A stretch of DNA of 64,000 nucleotides from Flaviflagellibacter rhizophilus (lineage in GTDB: Bacteria > Pseudomonadota > Alphaproteobacteria > Rhizobiales > Methylopilaceae), in the NCBI RefSeq assembly GCF_033898525.1, contig NZ_JAXAFJ010000008.1:1-64000 (forward strand). Reading direction: 5' to 3'. Each line of letters begins with the position of its first letter. Within the stretch, counting starts at the first letter, position 1. Positions 43,805-51,611 of this stretch are shown piece after piece. A model generated the notes under the pieces. That model saw only the letters and a list, made by a program, of their open reading frames with translations, did no database searches and was not told where the DNA came from. Position numbers and translations under genes: made by a program.

Positions 43805-46038
43805 CAGAAAGTCTTCGCGTAGCCGACAGAGACGGTGCGGCCGAAGCCATGAACTTCCAGCGTGCCGAGGGCGGGATTTTCGCGCACCGAGCTTGCCGTG
43901 GGATTCATGTAGTCGATGTCGAACAGGTTCTGCACACCCGCACTGAAGGTGCCCCCCGCAACGGGCGCGGACAGTGCCGCGTTGACGAGGAAAGCGCCCT
44001 CCAGCGGATAGGTGCTGGTGCGCACCTGCCGCTCGCGGCCGGACCAGCCCTCGCCCTCGAGACGAAGGGTGACGTCGTTGTCGAAGCGGTAGTCGCCATA
44101 GACCAGTGCCCGGAACGGCGTCGCGATGCGGTTGTTCGGCAGCCAGGTGTCGATCTCTCCGTCCTTGTTGCTGTCGTAGCGGCCCTCCCGGTAGGCGAGG
44201 AACGTGCCGAGCCTGAGCTTGTCGGTCACATCCATCTCCACCGTGAGTTCGGCACCCCAGATCTCTTCCTTCTGCTGCGAGATGGAGTTTGTAGCCGGGT
44301 CGAACGTGACGCCTTCCTCGGAGGTGCTGACAAAGCCGACAAGGCTGCCGCGAAGCCGTCCATGCGAGCCGCGCACACCCAGTTCGTAGCTGTTGACGAT
44401 CTGTGCTTCGGGAGCGATGGCGGCGAAGCTGGTGGCGCTGCTGGTCGGCGTGCAGTTCAGCCCTCCGGGGCTGATGCCAGCGATGCAGCCATATCTGAGC
44501 ACATCGGCGAAACCCATGGCGCCGGCGCGCCGGGTGAACGACCCGATATCCGGCAAGGCGTAGCCCTGGCTGAAGCCGCCGAACAACTGGGTGTTCTCGA
44601 CAAGGTCGAACGTGCCGCCGATGTTGAAGGTCGGCGCGCTGTAGTCGAATTCACCGCCTCCGACGAACAGTTCGGGCAGCACGATGTCGAAGCCGCTGAG
44701 CTCCGCATAGGCCGCCGGCCGAACCGAGTCCTCGACCGTCAGATCGAAATACTCGTAGCGCATGCCGCCGCGCACGGTGAACCGGTCCGTCAGCGGCGCT
44801 TCAAGCTGGGCAAAGGCCGCATAGGTCATCTGTTCCATGGGATTGAAGGTGTCGTCGCCCCCGGTGGTCACCTGAGCGGTGGTTTCGCGGATGACATCCG
44901 CGCCCCAGGTCAGGCGCAGGCCATCGAATACGCGGTCGAGCGAACTGTCGACGGTGAGATTGACGCCCCCGCGCTTGTTCGAAAGCTCCGACTGGTTAAA
45001 CGGGCTCGTCGGGGCGAGCGGGTTGCCGGAATAGTAGACGAGACTGTTATAGAACGGGTCGAACTCCGAGTAATTGAAGCGCTTCTGCACGTCGTTGTAG
45101 AAGGCGACGACCTTGAGGTCGCCAAGGGCGAAACCCTCGTCCGTGTAGCGGGCGGCGAACTGCTTCGAATCCTCCAGCACGCTCTTCCCGGTATAGGGAC
45201 GCGTGAAGTCGGGGCGGGCAAAGGGCTGGGTGTAGCTCGTCAGCCAGTCGGGCTCCTGATCGAGGTAGATCCAGTTCGCGGAAACCTCGAACCGCTTCCC
45301 GGCATCGAAATCGTGGCCGACCTTCCCGAACATGTTGGCGTTCTCGAAACGATCGGCACCTCCCTGTCCCAGCATGCCGTCGGACGGCAGCTCGCGCCCG
45401 GCACCGTCGAACGTCCGGTCCGCAAGACGGCCGGAGCCGACGAACACATAGTCCGTCTGGTCCTTGCGCCCGGAGACGGACACGGATGCTTCGGGACGCA
45501 GGCCTTCGGCAGGGTCCGCCGTGAACGTCCTGAGGGCGGTGTTTATCCGAACCTGCGGGCGGCCTTCGCTCCCCCGTTTCGTGATGAAATTGACCGTGCC
45601 GCCGGTCGCCCCGGAGCCGTACAGGCTGGACGCGCCCGAGACGAACTCGATGCGTTCCACCGTGTTCAGGTCGATCAATGCGAGGATGCGCGACACGTCG
45701 CGGAGCGGCGTGTTGAGGGGCACGCCGTCCAGCATCACGAGCAGATCACGGCCCCGGTAGGTCTCCGAAGCTCCGGAGATGGTCTGGTTCGACATCGAAA
45801 AGCCGGGGACAAGGCGCGACAGCACTTCAGCCGGGTTCGATGTGGTGCGCGTCTGGGCCTCGATCTCCTGTCGCTCGACGATCTTCACGGAACTCGGCGT
45901 ACTCGATACGGGGCGATCCGCCCGAGCCCCGGTTACGATGATCTCCTCCAGCTCGACGGCGACATCTTCCCCCTGCGCCAATACTGCGCTGGGGAAGATT
46001 AGAGTTATTCCAATTACAGACCAGGCTGGCATACGCAT
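43804..46038 (-). CDS. TonB-dependent receptor
   Basis: 744 residues. Signal peptide MRMPAWSVIGITLIFPSAVLA. A TonB box-like VELEEIIVTGARA is followed by a plug domain (SSVKIVERQEIEAQTRT, LLVMLDGVPLNTPLRDVSRIL, VERIEFVSGASSLYGSGATGGTVNFITKRG) and a barrel ending RTVSVGYAKTF. The receptor-type plug and the downstream RhtX-like permease point to a ferric siderophore. It is divergent from an AraC-type regulator gene. Confidence 0.92.
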   Translation of the reverse strand: MRMPAWSVIGITLIFPSAVLAQGEDVAVELEEIIVTGARADRPVSSTPSSVKIVERQEIEAQTRTTSNPAEVLSRLVPGFSMSNQTISGASETYRGRDLLVMLDGVPLNTPLRDVSRILALIDLNTVERIEFVSGASSLYGSGATGGTVNFITKRGSEGRPQVRINTALRTFTADPAEGLRPEASVSVSGRKDQTDYVFVGSGRLADRTFDGAGRELPSDGMLGQGGADRFENANMFGKVGHDFDAGKRFEVSANWIYLDQEPDWLTSYTQPFARPDFTRPYTGKSVLEDSKQFAARYTDEGFALGDLKVVAFYNDVQKRFNYSEFDPFYNSLVYYSGNPLAPTSPFNQSELSNKRGGVNLTVDSSLDRVFDGLRLTWGADVIRETTAQVTTGGDDTFNPMEQMTYAAFAQLEAPLTDRFTVRGGMRYEYFDLTVEDSVRPAAYAELSGFDIVLPELFVGGGEFDYSAPTFNIGGTFDLVENTQLFGGFSQGYALPDIGSFTRRAGAMGFADVLRYGCIAGISPGGLNCTPTSSATSFAAIAPEAQIVNSYELGVRGSHGRLRGSLVGFVSTSEEGVTFDPATNSISQQKEEIWGAELTVEMDVTDKLRLGTFLAYREGRYDSNKDGEIDTWLPNNRIATPFRALVYGDYRFDNDVTLRLEGEGWSGRERQVRTSTYPLEGAFLVNAALSAPVAGGTFSAGVQNLFDIDYMNPTASSVRENPALGTLEVHGFGRTVSVGYAKTF

Positions 46039-46150
46039 AGTTGTTCTCGGCCCCCGAAGCCATGACTGGGGCTTCTTTAGACCTAAGGACCAGCGCCATC
46101 TTGGAATGCGGCGAAGTAAAACTAGGACTCTGGCGAAGCGCGCGGTATTG

Positions 46151-47158
46151 ATGCGTCTGGGTTACACGGCATCAGGGATCAGCATGGCAGCCGCGTTCGC
46201 GCCGTTCTCGTTTTCGGCGGAAGGGGTAGCGGACCGCGACCGCCTGACTGTCTGCCGTGCGCAACTGAGCGGGCTGCTGTCTTTGCTCGATCTCGAGCCC
46301 ATCGCGAACATTCCTCTGGAGGTTCGAACGCTGTCATGCGCATTGCCTGGAGCAAGCCTTGCAAGCTGCTTCCTGAAATGCGCCCGGGCGTGCCGCCGGC
46401 AGAGTCACTGCCGGGACGACGGGTCCGATGACATCATGCTCCTGCGGCCTGTCGGGGGTACCGTGACCGTCGAACAGAACGGCCGATGCCTTCGCGTTGC
46501 CGCCGGGGACGCAATCGTCATCTCCACGTCACGGCCGTGGGAGTGGGAACTCCGCGACACCGAGCGGCTGGACTGCCTGCGCGTCCCGCGCCTGGTGGCA
46601 ACGAGCGCTCCGACGGACCTTGTCGAGTTGCTGCCGTTCATGATCTCGCGGGACACGCCTGCCTTCCAGCTTCTGGCGCATTACGGCGGAGCGCTGCTTC
46701 AGGGCAGCCTGCCACTCGGTACGGCCGATACGCAGCGCATGGCCGCGCACCATCTTCAGGATCTTCTTTCCCTGCTCCTGAAGGCTGAAAACCAGAACGG
46801 GGGATTGTCGCGGCTGGACGCGATCAAACTTCACATCGTGCGCAACCTGCGGCACAGCACCCTCTGCGTCGAAGACGTCGCCCACCGCCACGGCATCTCC
46901 GCACGCACATTGCAGAAGATGTTCGAAGGAGAGGGGACGACGTTCTCGGAATTCGTCCTCAGCGCGCGCCTCGCCGCAGCCCTGAAGGACATGCTCAGCG
47001 ATGGTCCTCAGCGCAAGATCAGCGAGATCGCATTCGAAGCAGGCTTTGGTGACCTGTCATACTTCAACCGGACATTCCGCCAGCGCTACGGCATGACACC
47101 GAGCCGTGCCCGGGGAGGCGGTGCAGGTGCCGTGGATCGCCTGTTGCCGGTAACGTGA
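46151..47158 (+). CDS. AraC family regulator of the second siderophore operon
   Basis: 335 residues from ATG 46151; ATG 46106 and 46184 are also possible, so the start is uncertain. The N-terminal half is an AraC-binding-like sensor (IMLLRPVGGTVTVEQNGRCL then VAAGDAIVISTSRPWEWE). The C-terminal half has two helix-turn-helix motifs: LCVEDVAHRHGISARTLQKMFE and ISEIAFEAGFGDLSYFNRTFRQRYGMTPS. It faces the TonB receptor gene and probably controls it in response to the siderophore. Confidence 0.85.
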   Translation: MRLGYTASGISMAAAFAPFSFSAEGVADRDRLTVCRAQLSGLLSLLDLEPIANIPLEVRTLSCALPGASLASCFLKCARACRRQSHCRDDGSDDIMLLRPVGGTVTVEQNGRCLRVAAGDAIVISTSRPWEWELRDTERLDCLRVPRLVATSAPTDLVELLPFMISRDTPAFQLLAHYGGALLQGSLPLGTADTQRMAAHHLQDLLSLLLKAENQNGGLSRLDAIKLHIVRNLRHSTLCVEDVAHRHGISARTLQKMFEGEGTTFSEFVLSARLAAALKDMLSDGPQRKISEIAFEAGFGDLSYFNRTFRQRYGMTPSRARGGGAGAVDRLLPVT

Positions 47159-47330
47159 CGGGGGAACTTCCGGCTCGGATTGACGGACGAGAGGTTCCGC
47201 CTTCGGCTTGGCGGTAAGTCGCTGTCGAAAGTCCGATTAGGTGGAGTTTCTTCCGGCAGAGGCGGCACTCCAGTTCATGGGCCGCGAAGACGCACCGATT
47301 TCCGCTCAGGCAAATGAGGGCAGTTTTGAG

Positions 47331-48416
47331 CTAGCGCGCCAGGTGCTGGAGCGCTCGCAACGCATGGCGGCGCAGCCGGGATGTCCCGTTGTTTGCAAAT
47401 GGCGCGTTCACCACCGTTGCAGAGGTGAGTATCCACGGAGCTAATCGCCTCGGTAAATCATCTTGAAGCCACCGAGCTAATTCCCTGCAGCGGCGATCTT
47501 CATAGACCTTGGCACAGAAATCCAGGCAGACCGCCGCATCGAAGCCGAGGTGCAGCCGGCGAGCAGCCACCGCAAACAATTGCTCGTCGCCTTCCGGGAT
47601 AGCTCGAGCGGCTTGGACGATGTCCACGACCAGGCGGAGCATGTGCAGCTTGTGACCAGAGGTGGCGTGAACGACAGCCGTCATCAGGAGCGCGGCCGGA
47701 TGTTTGGAACTGCCCGCGACCGATAGCAGATCGCCGTAGCCGAAGGAGCGGCGTCTTCGCAGACCGGGATAGTGAACGAGATTCCCGTGGATCTCGAACA
47801 GGAGCTTCGGGTTGTCTGCGACCGTCCACTTGTACTCCTGGTTTCGCTCGGAATTGTCCCATAGCGCTTTGCGCTCGGCTACGAATCCAAGATCGGCAAC
47901 GATGCCGTTGGCCCTTGGGATATCCCCGGGATCGACGAGCACGTCGATGTCGGTGAATGGGCGGTCTGAGGGGCTTGGATAGAGAACTCGCGCGAAGACT
48001 TCGCCCTTCACGACGGAATGGCGGATACCCGCTCCGTCAAACGCCTGCGTAATGCGCCGCCCGTGGTGATGCAGGAGCAATGATTGACCGGATGAGATCA
48101 GCAGTTCGTCTTTGATAGCCGTTATCCGCTCATCCACGTCCATTTCGACGCCGGAAAGGAAAGGCTCAAGCTTCCGCCAGACAATGGGCAGCACGGCGTG
48201 ACTGCGCGCCGCTTCCACCAGATAAAGGCGCTCCTCGGAGGTCAGGTGGAGCGCGGGTGCGACGGGGCGGAGCGGGTCAGATAAGGCGACAAGCAGCGCC
48301 GCCTGTTCGCCGCTCAAGCTGCTGCGGAGAGACCTCAAGAGCCGTTCTCGCAGGTGAACGGGGGCGCACCGAGTCTGAAGGCTGAGGGTTCGGCGGGCAG
48401 CAATCCCGCGTTCCAT
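47331..48416 (-). CDS. Nucleotidyltransferase family protein of the RiPP locus
   Basis: 361 residues from ATG 48416; a TTG at 48338, overlapping the formyltransferase stop, would give 335 residues and avoid an 82-base overlap. The nucleotidyltransferase core is visible at VVKGEVFARVLYPSPSDRPFTDIDVLVDPGD, where K-G, the R-x-x-x-D and the D-x-D metal motif are those of the NTP_transf_5 family. Such genes occur as tailoring genes in some proteobacterial and Bacillus-type lasso peptide clusters. It would transfer a nucleotide or nucleotide-derived group to the peptide; this is inference from context. Confidence 0.8.
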   Translation of the reverse strand: MERGIAARRTLSLQTRCAPVHLRERLLRSLRSSLSGEQAALLVALSDPLRPVAPALHLTSEERLYLVEAARSHAVLPIVWRKLEPFLSGVEMDVDERITAIKDELLISSGQSLLLHHHGRRITQAFDGAGIRHSVVKGEVFARVLYPSPSDRPFTDIDVLVDPGDIPRANGIVADLGFVAERKALWDNSERNQEYKWTVADNPKLLFEIHGNLVHYPGLRRRRSFGYGDLLSVAGSSKHPAALLMTAVVHATSGHKLHMLRLVVDIVQAARAIPEGDEQLFAVAARRLHLGFDAAVCLDFCAKVYEDRRCRELARWLQDDLPRRLAPWILTSATVVNAPFANNGTSRLRRHALRALQHLAR

Positions 48417-49363
48417 CGTTCCCGCAGGCGCTCCAAGCGCCGCGCCAGGCTGCTATAGCGGCGGTAGAGGACCCGGTGGTCCGCCGTGTCGAACGCGATC
48501 CTCCACCGTGTCAGCACGGGCTTTTCTCCGGTTGCCGCACCCAGGGAGCGGACCTCGTTCAGCAGGCGTACCGGCAGGCCGTCGACATCCACCAGAACCC
48601 CGGGTCGTTGATGGAAGCATGAGCACAAGGCGGCCACGTCATCGCGCCCATGTCTCGGTTGCACCATGGCCACGGGTGTCTCCAGGCGGGCATAGGGGTA
48701 AGTTCCCGGTTCTTGAGGCGTGGCAGCGATGCGTCCGGCGCAGAACTCGGGGACCGCCCCCGTAAGCATGCTCGCCATGGCCGATGCAAGTGCAAGGTCG
48801 CGCTTTGCTCGGCTGGACCAGTCCTGCGCTGTAAAGCGCGAGTATGCGAGGATGTCTCCTTCGTCGAAGCCCTGCGTCATCAAGTGCAGCGTAACGCCGC
48901 CAAAATCCCGCCAGGCGCCGTCATAGGCAAGCCAGTGGAAAGGGCGAGGGCCCCGGTACTGCGGCAGCAATGCGGGATGGAAGTTGACCCCGCCATGTCG
49001 GAACACCTGCAGCACAACTCGGGGGATGCGGCGCATAAAGCCGTAGGTCACGGCGATGTCCGGCGCAGTCGCGCCTAGATTCCGGGCGAGATCGTCCCAG
49101 TCCGGTCGCTTGGGCAGGTTGAGCAACGGAGTGGCACCCAGCCTCCGCCGATAGGAACGCTTCAGTGCCAGATACCTGAGCGGGTGCCTGAAGCCGGCCG
49201 TCGGCGCACAGGTGACAATGGCCGATACGGTATGCCCGGCGTCCAGCCATGCATTGATCATCGGCCCCACAGCGACGCTCTCGTGAATAAAGAAGACGGC
49301 GCTTAGAGGCTGAACGTGTTGCTCTGTCGTATCCATCTGCATCAACGTTGCATGAAGATCCAA
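48335..49363 (-). CDS. Formyltransferase-family protein of the RiPP locus
   Basis: 342 residues. The fold of methionyl-tRNA/GART formyltransferases is shown by GGVNFHPALLPQYRGPRPFH (Asn-His active site), GVTLHLMTQGFDEGDILA (the Asp) and the preceding APDIAVTYGFMRRIP. This is not the housekeeping Fmt: the tRNA-binding C-terminal domain is replaced by an unrelated region. It overlaps the nucleotidyltransferase gene and starts only ~70 bases from the divergent precursor-peptide gene. Expected chemistry: formylation, using 10-formyltetrahydrofolate, of an amine, perhaps on a sugar or on the peptide. Confidence 0.85.
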   Translation of the reverse strand: MDLHATLMQMDTTEQHVQPLSAVFFIHESVAVGPMINAWLDAGHTVSAIVTCAPTAGFRHPLRYLALKRSYRRRLGATPLLNLPKRPDWDDLARNLGATAPDIAVTYGFMRRIPRVVLQVFRHGGVNFHPALLPQYRGPRPFHWLAYDGAWRDFGGVTLHLMTQGFDEGDILAYSRFTAQDWSSRAKRDLALASAMASMLTGAVPEFCAGRIAATPQEPGTYPYARLETPVAMVQPRHGRDDVAALCSCFHQRPGVLVDVDGLPVRLLNEVRSLGAATGEKPVLTRWRIAFDTADHRVLYRRYSSLARRLERLRERWNAGLLPAEPSAFRLGAPPFTCENGS

Positions 49364-49421
49364 AGTTATATCGCTTGAGGTTGACGAGTAGAGGGCTGAT
49401 ACGCTTCATTCGACAATCTAT

Positions 49422-49430
49422 AAGGGGGAA
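49422..49430 (+). promoter_or_regulatory. Strong ribosome-binding site of precursor peptide gene
   Basis: AAGGGGGAA ends five bases before ATG 49436, the best Shine-Dalgarno match in the locus. A possible -35 element TTGACG is at 49381; a matching -10 is not clear. Confidence 0.65.
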
Positions 49431-49435
49431 GCCGC

Positions 49436-49522
49436 ATGAAGAAGTATGCAAAGCCGGTGCTGACCAAGAAGCAGACCTTGTCGGCGGTGACAGCGATCAG
49501 CGCCGGGTCTGGCGTCAAGTAA
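49436..49522 (+). CDS. RiPP precursor peptide with lasso-type leader
   Basis: 28 residues, starting MKKYAKPVLTKKQTL and ending SAVTAISAGSGVK. Residues 4-9, Y-A-K-P-V-L, match exactly the YxxPxL leader motif by which lasso precursors are recognised by the B1/RRE protein. A Thr two residues before a likely cut (V-T-A | I-S-A-G-S-G-V-K) fits the Thr(-2) rule of the B2 peptidase. There is no Asp, Glu or Cys anywhere, so neither a lasso ring nor a thioether can form; Ser, Thr and Lys are the only reactive side chains. It sits on the plus strand between two minus-strand modification genes, has a strong ribosome site, and is too short for usual gene finders. Confidence 0.8.
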   Translation: MKKYAKPVLTKKQTLSAVTAISAGSGVK

Positions 49523-49578
49523 ATCGGGCCCGCCAACCGCTGAACGTTACCGCATTCCTTCCTTTCAGCGCGTATGGT

Positions 49579-50556
49579 TCAGGCCAAACGCGCTGAGAGT
49601 ACCGCCGCTACACCGTCCAGACGGTCGCCCACTGCGAGTGTGAAGCTCGGCACGTTGCGGACCATGCTCGAGAAAAGCTCGAAGCGGTCCATCTGATAAT
49701 CGGGAGTTCCGCTCCTTGCGCGCCGCAGATTGTCGGCAGCCAAAGCAACCAGAAGCTCCGGCTTGTCGGCAGTTTCCATGATGGTTGCCCCCTGCCGGTG
49801 AGGTCTCAACCATATTAAGCCTGCCAGCGGCAGCGCAGCGGCGGGAGCCGCAATCGCAATCTCCGGAACGTCCTCCGGACGGATCACTTGCTCGCCTTCA
49901 TTGTCCCAGTCGCCGTGCAGGTGCGGCAGCAGCCACGGCAGAAGCGCTGCGGTGCGACGATGAACCTTCGGCTTGCGGGGAAGTCCCCATATCTCCAAGC
50001 CGGCCCCGTCACGCCGCAGCACCCCCACGTCGTCGCTCATCAACGCGAAGCCCGAAGCGGACAGCGCCAAAGCCGTGGTGGTCTTGCCTGTTCCACTTGG
50101 TGCAAAGACGAGAATGGCGCGATCGCGGTGAGGCACGGCTAAGGCTGCTCCGTGAACCAATGTTTGCCCGGTCATATCGATGGCCGCATCCACGATGCTC
50201 ATACCAATGTCACCGGCAAGGATCCGCTCGGCACCCTGCGCAACTAGGATTGCGCCGCGCCCTCGCAGCCGATCGAATTCAATGTGAACCTGTTCCTCCA
50301 GCGTGAGAACAAGATGCTCTCCGCTGCCGGCCAGCGTGCAATCCCCATCGAGACCCGGAAACCGCCCATGAAACAGGATCTCGTCCTGCGGCAATGGCGG
50401 CACCATGCCATGCGCCACGGACCATTGTGTGGTCTTTCCACGCGCCTGATCCGTCTCCAGCGATCCCAGCAAAAGCCGCAGCGGGGCAAGCAAGGCCGGA
50501 TCGGTGCTTTCCAGGCAGAGGGTTGCTCCCGCCAGGTTGAAAAATGCGTGCGCCAT
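49579..50556 (-). CDS. HPr-kinase-like P-loop kinase of the RiPP locus
   Basis: 325 residues from ATG 50556, which overlaps the B2 stop by one base. The P-loop is VFAPSGTGKTTTALALSASG, followed by MSDDVGVLRRDG and GLPRKPKVHRR, as in HPr kinase C-terminal domains and in the lasso-peptide kinases that phosphorylate a C-terminal Ser. An N-terminal ~120-residue domain precedes it. Expected to phosphorylate a Ser or Thr of the precursor. It ends 57 bases from the facing precursor gene. Confidence 0.82.
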   Translation of the reverse strand: MAHAFFNLAGATLCLESTDPALLAPLRLLLGSLETDQARGKTTQWSVAHGMVPPLPQDEILFHGRFPGLDGDCTLAGSGEHLVLTLEEQVHIEFDRLRGRGAILVAQGAERILAGDIGMSIVDAAIDMTGQTLVHGAALAVPHRDRAILVFAPSGTGKTTTALALSASGFALMSDDVGVLRRDGAGLEIWGLPRKPKVHRRTAALLPWLLPHLHGDWDNEGEQVIRPEDVPEIAIAAPAAALPLAGLIWLRPHRQGATIMETADKPELLVALAADNLRRARSGTPDYQMDRFELFSSMVRNVPSFTLAVGDRLDGVAAVLSARLA

Positions 50557-50966
50557 CAAGACCGGGAGGTATGGCGCAGGACGGTCACCAGCCCAGGCTC
50601 AGGAGGATTGAGAACGACCTCGCCACGAGACACCACCCAGCAGTGGGCGCGAACGATGGGGGCCTCGATACTGCTTGGATCCACACCGAACACCAGTTCA
50701 GGTGTTTCCCCGGCGGCGCGAAGAAGCCGGTAGCCTAGCACGCCCTGCCGCAGGCAGCGCCTGTGCCTCATGGTCCACGGCCGCCGCGTCGTTCGGACAA
50801 CCAGGTTCAAGAGATCGTGCTGAGGCACTCCACTCAAATCAATGAATGGCGGGCTGTCGGCGATCCGCAGCACATCAACTAGAGGCCTGTTCCGCAGCCT
50901 CACAGGAAGGCTTCGCGCTTCGCACCACACGAAAAGGCGCAAAAGCAGGCTCTGCCTTCCGATCAT
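50556..50966 (-). CDS. Lasso-type B2 transglutaminase-like leader peptidase
   Basis: 136 residues. The Cys-His-Asp/Asn triad typical of B2 proteins is visible: Cys in TMRHRRCLRQGVLGYRLLR, His in VRAHCWV, and the acidic or Asn partner in NPPEPG. B2 removes the leader after delivery by B1. It overlaps the RRE gene by four bases and the kinase gene by one, so the three are translated together. Length is right for a stand-alone B2. Confidence 0.87.
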   Translation of the reverse strand: MIGRQSLLLRLFVWCEARSLPVRLRNRPLVDVLRIADSPPFIDLSGVPQHDLLNLVVRTTRRPWTMRHRRCLRQGVLGYRLLRAAGETPELVFGVDPSSIEAPIVRAHCWVVSRGEVVLNPPEPGLVTVLRHTSRS

Positions 50967-51250
50967 TCAGCCAGGTGCCGCACGTCTTCTACAATCTGTT
51001 CCGATGCAAGATCCCCGGCAAGGTCGATCAGGTCGCGCGCTAGAACGTCCCGTTGCACGTCGAACTCCGACATCATGCGGTCTGCGATCTCGCCGATCGT
51101 CCGCTTTCCGTCGACAGCGGCGAGAAAGGCCTCGGTTGTCTCGTTGCCCGTGTACAGCTGGCCGCTATCGGCCATTAGCACGACCGCTCCGTCCCCTAAC
51201 TTCTGGAATGAGGCGGGAGCAGAGATTTTTAGCACCGTTGCTTCGTTCAT
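50963..51250 (-). CDS. PqqD-like RRE protein (lasso B1)
   Basis: 95 residues from ATG 51250 (GAGG eight bases upstream). The PqqD fold shows in FQKLGDGAVVLMADSGQLYTGNETTEAFLAAVDGKRTIGEIADRMMSEFDV (quoted in parts), with the acidic helix that binds leader peptides. In lasso systems this protein recognises the YxxPxL motif, which the nearby 28-residue peptide carries. First gene of the leftward operon RRE, B2, kinase. Confidence 0.87.
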   Translation of the reverse strand: MNEATVLKISAPASFQKLGDGAVVLMADSGQLYTGNETTEAFLAAVDGKRTIGEIADRMMSEFDVQRDVLARDLIDLAGDLASEQIVEDVRHLAE

Positions 51251-51611
51251 CCCGATGTCCTCAGCCGAACCGCTTGATCTCAGCGTTCGGCGAGTCCCAT
51301 TGCTATCAGAAATCCGCGCTTGGTGGGGCGAACTCCGGCGAAGACACGAGAGGCTTCGGTCGCCTGTCAGCGTGCGTTTCGAGCCCACGCAGGTGAAGTT
51401 TGCTACTCGGGCCGCGCATCGGTCGCTCCCTGAAAGTCACTAGCCTCCGGATTTACATGCATGCTGGGGAGCCTCGGCTGCTCGTGACGTACGGTGTCAC
51501 GGACAGGGTTCGCTCGGCACGCTGCTCGGGGCCGCCGGCAGATCCACTTTGCTGTGCACCCATCCTGACGGCCGATCTTAGCAAGCTTTTGGGGGACTAT
51601 GGTAAGGTGTC
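51251..51611. other. Divergent promoter region, RiPP operon and diguanylate cyclase
   Basis: 360 bases between the leftward RRE operon and the rightward GGDEF gene. I looked for a second short precursor ORF on the minus strand; the short frames found (for example MHVNPEASDF...) lack a YxxPxL motif. Confidence 0.45.

Noticed and set aside
43849..46002. 717-residue plus-strand frame opposite the second TonB receptor
   Set aside because: Mirror frame of a receptor with clear plug and barrel motifs.
47331..51250. Standard lasso peptide cluster
   Set aside because: The asparagine-synthetase-like cyclase is missing and the precursor has no acidic residue for the ring, so the lasso label does not fit.
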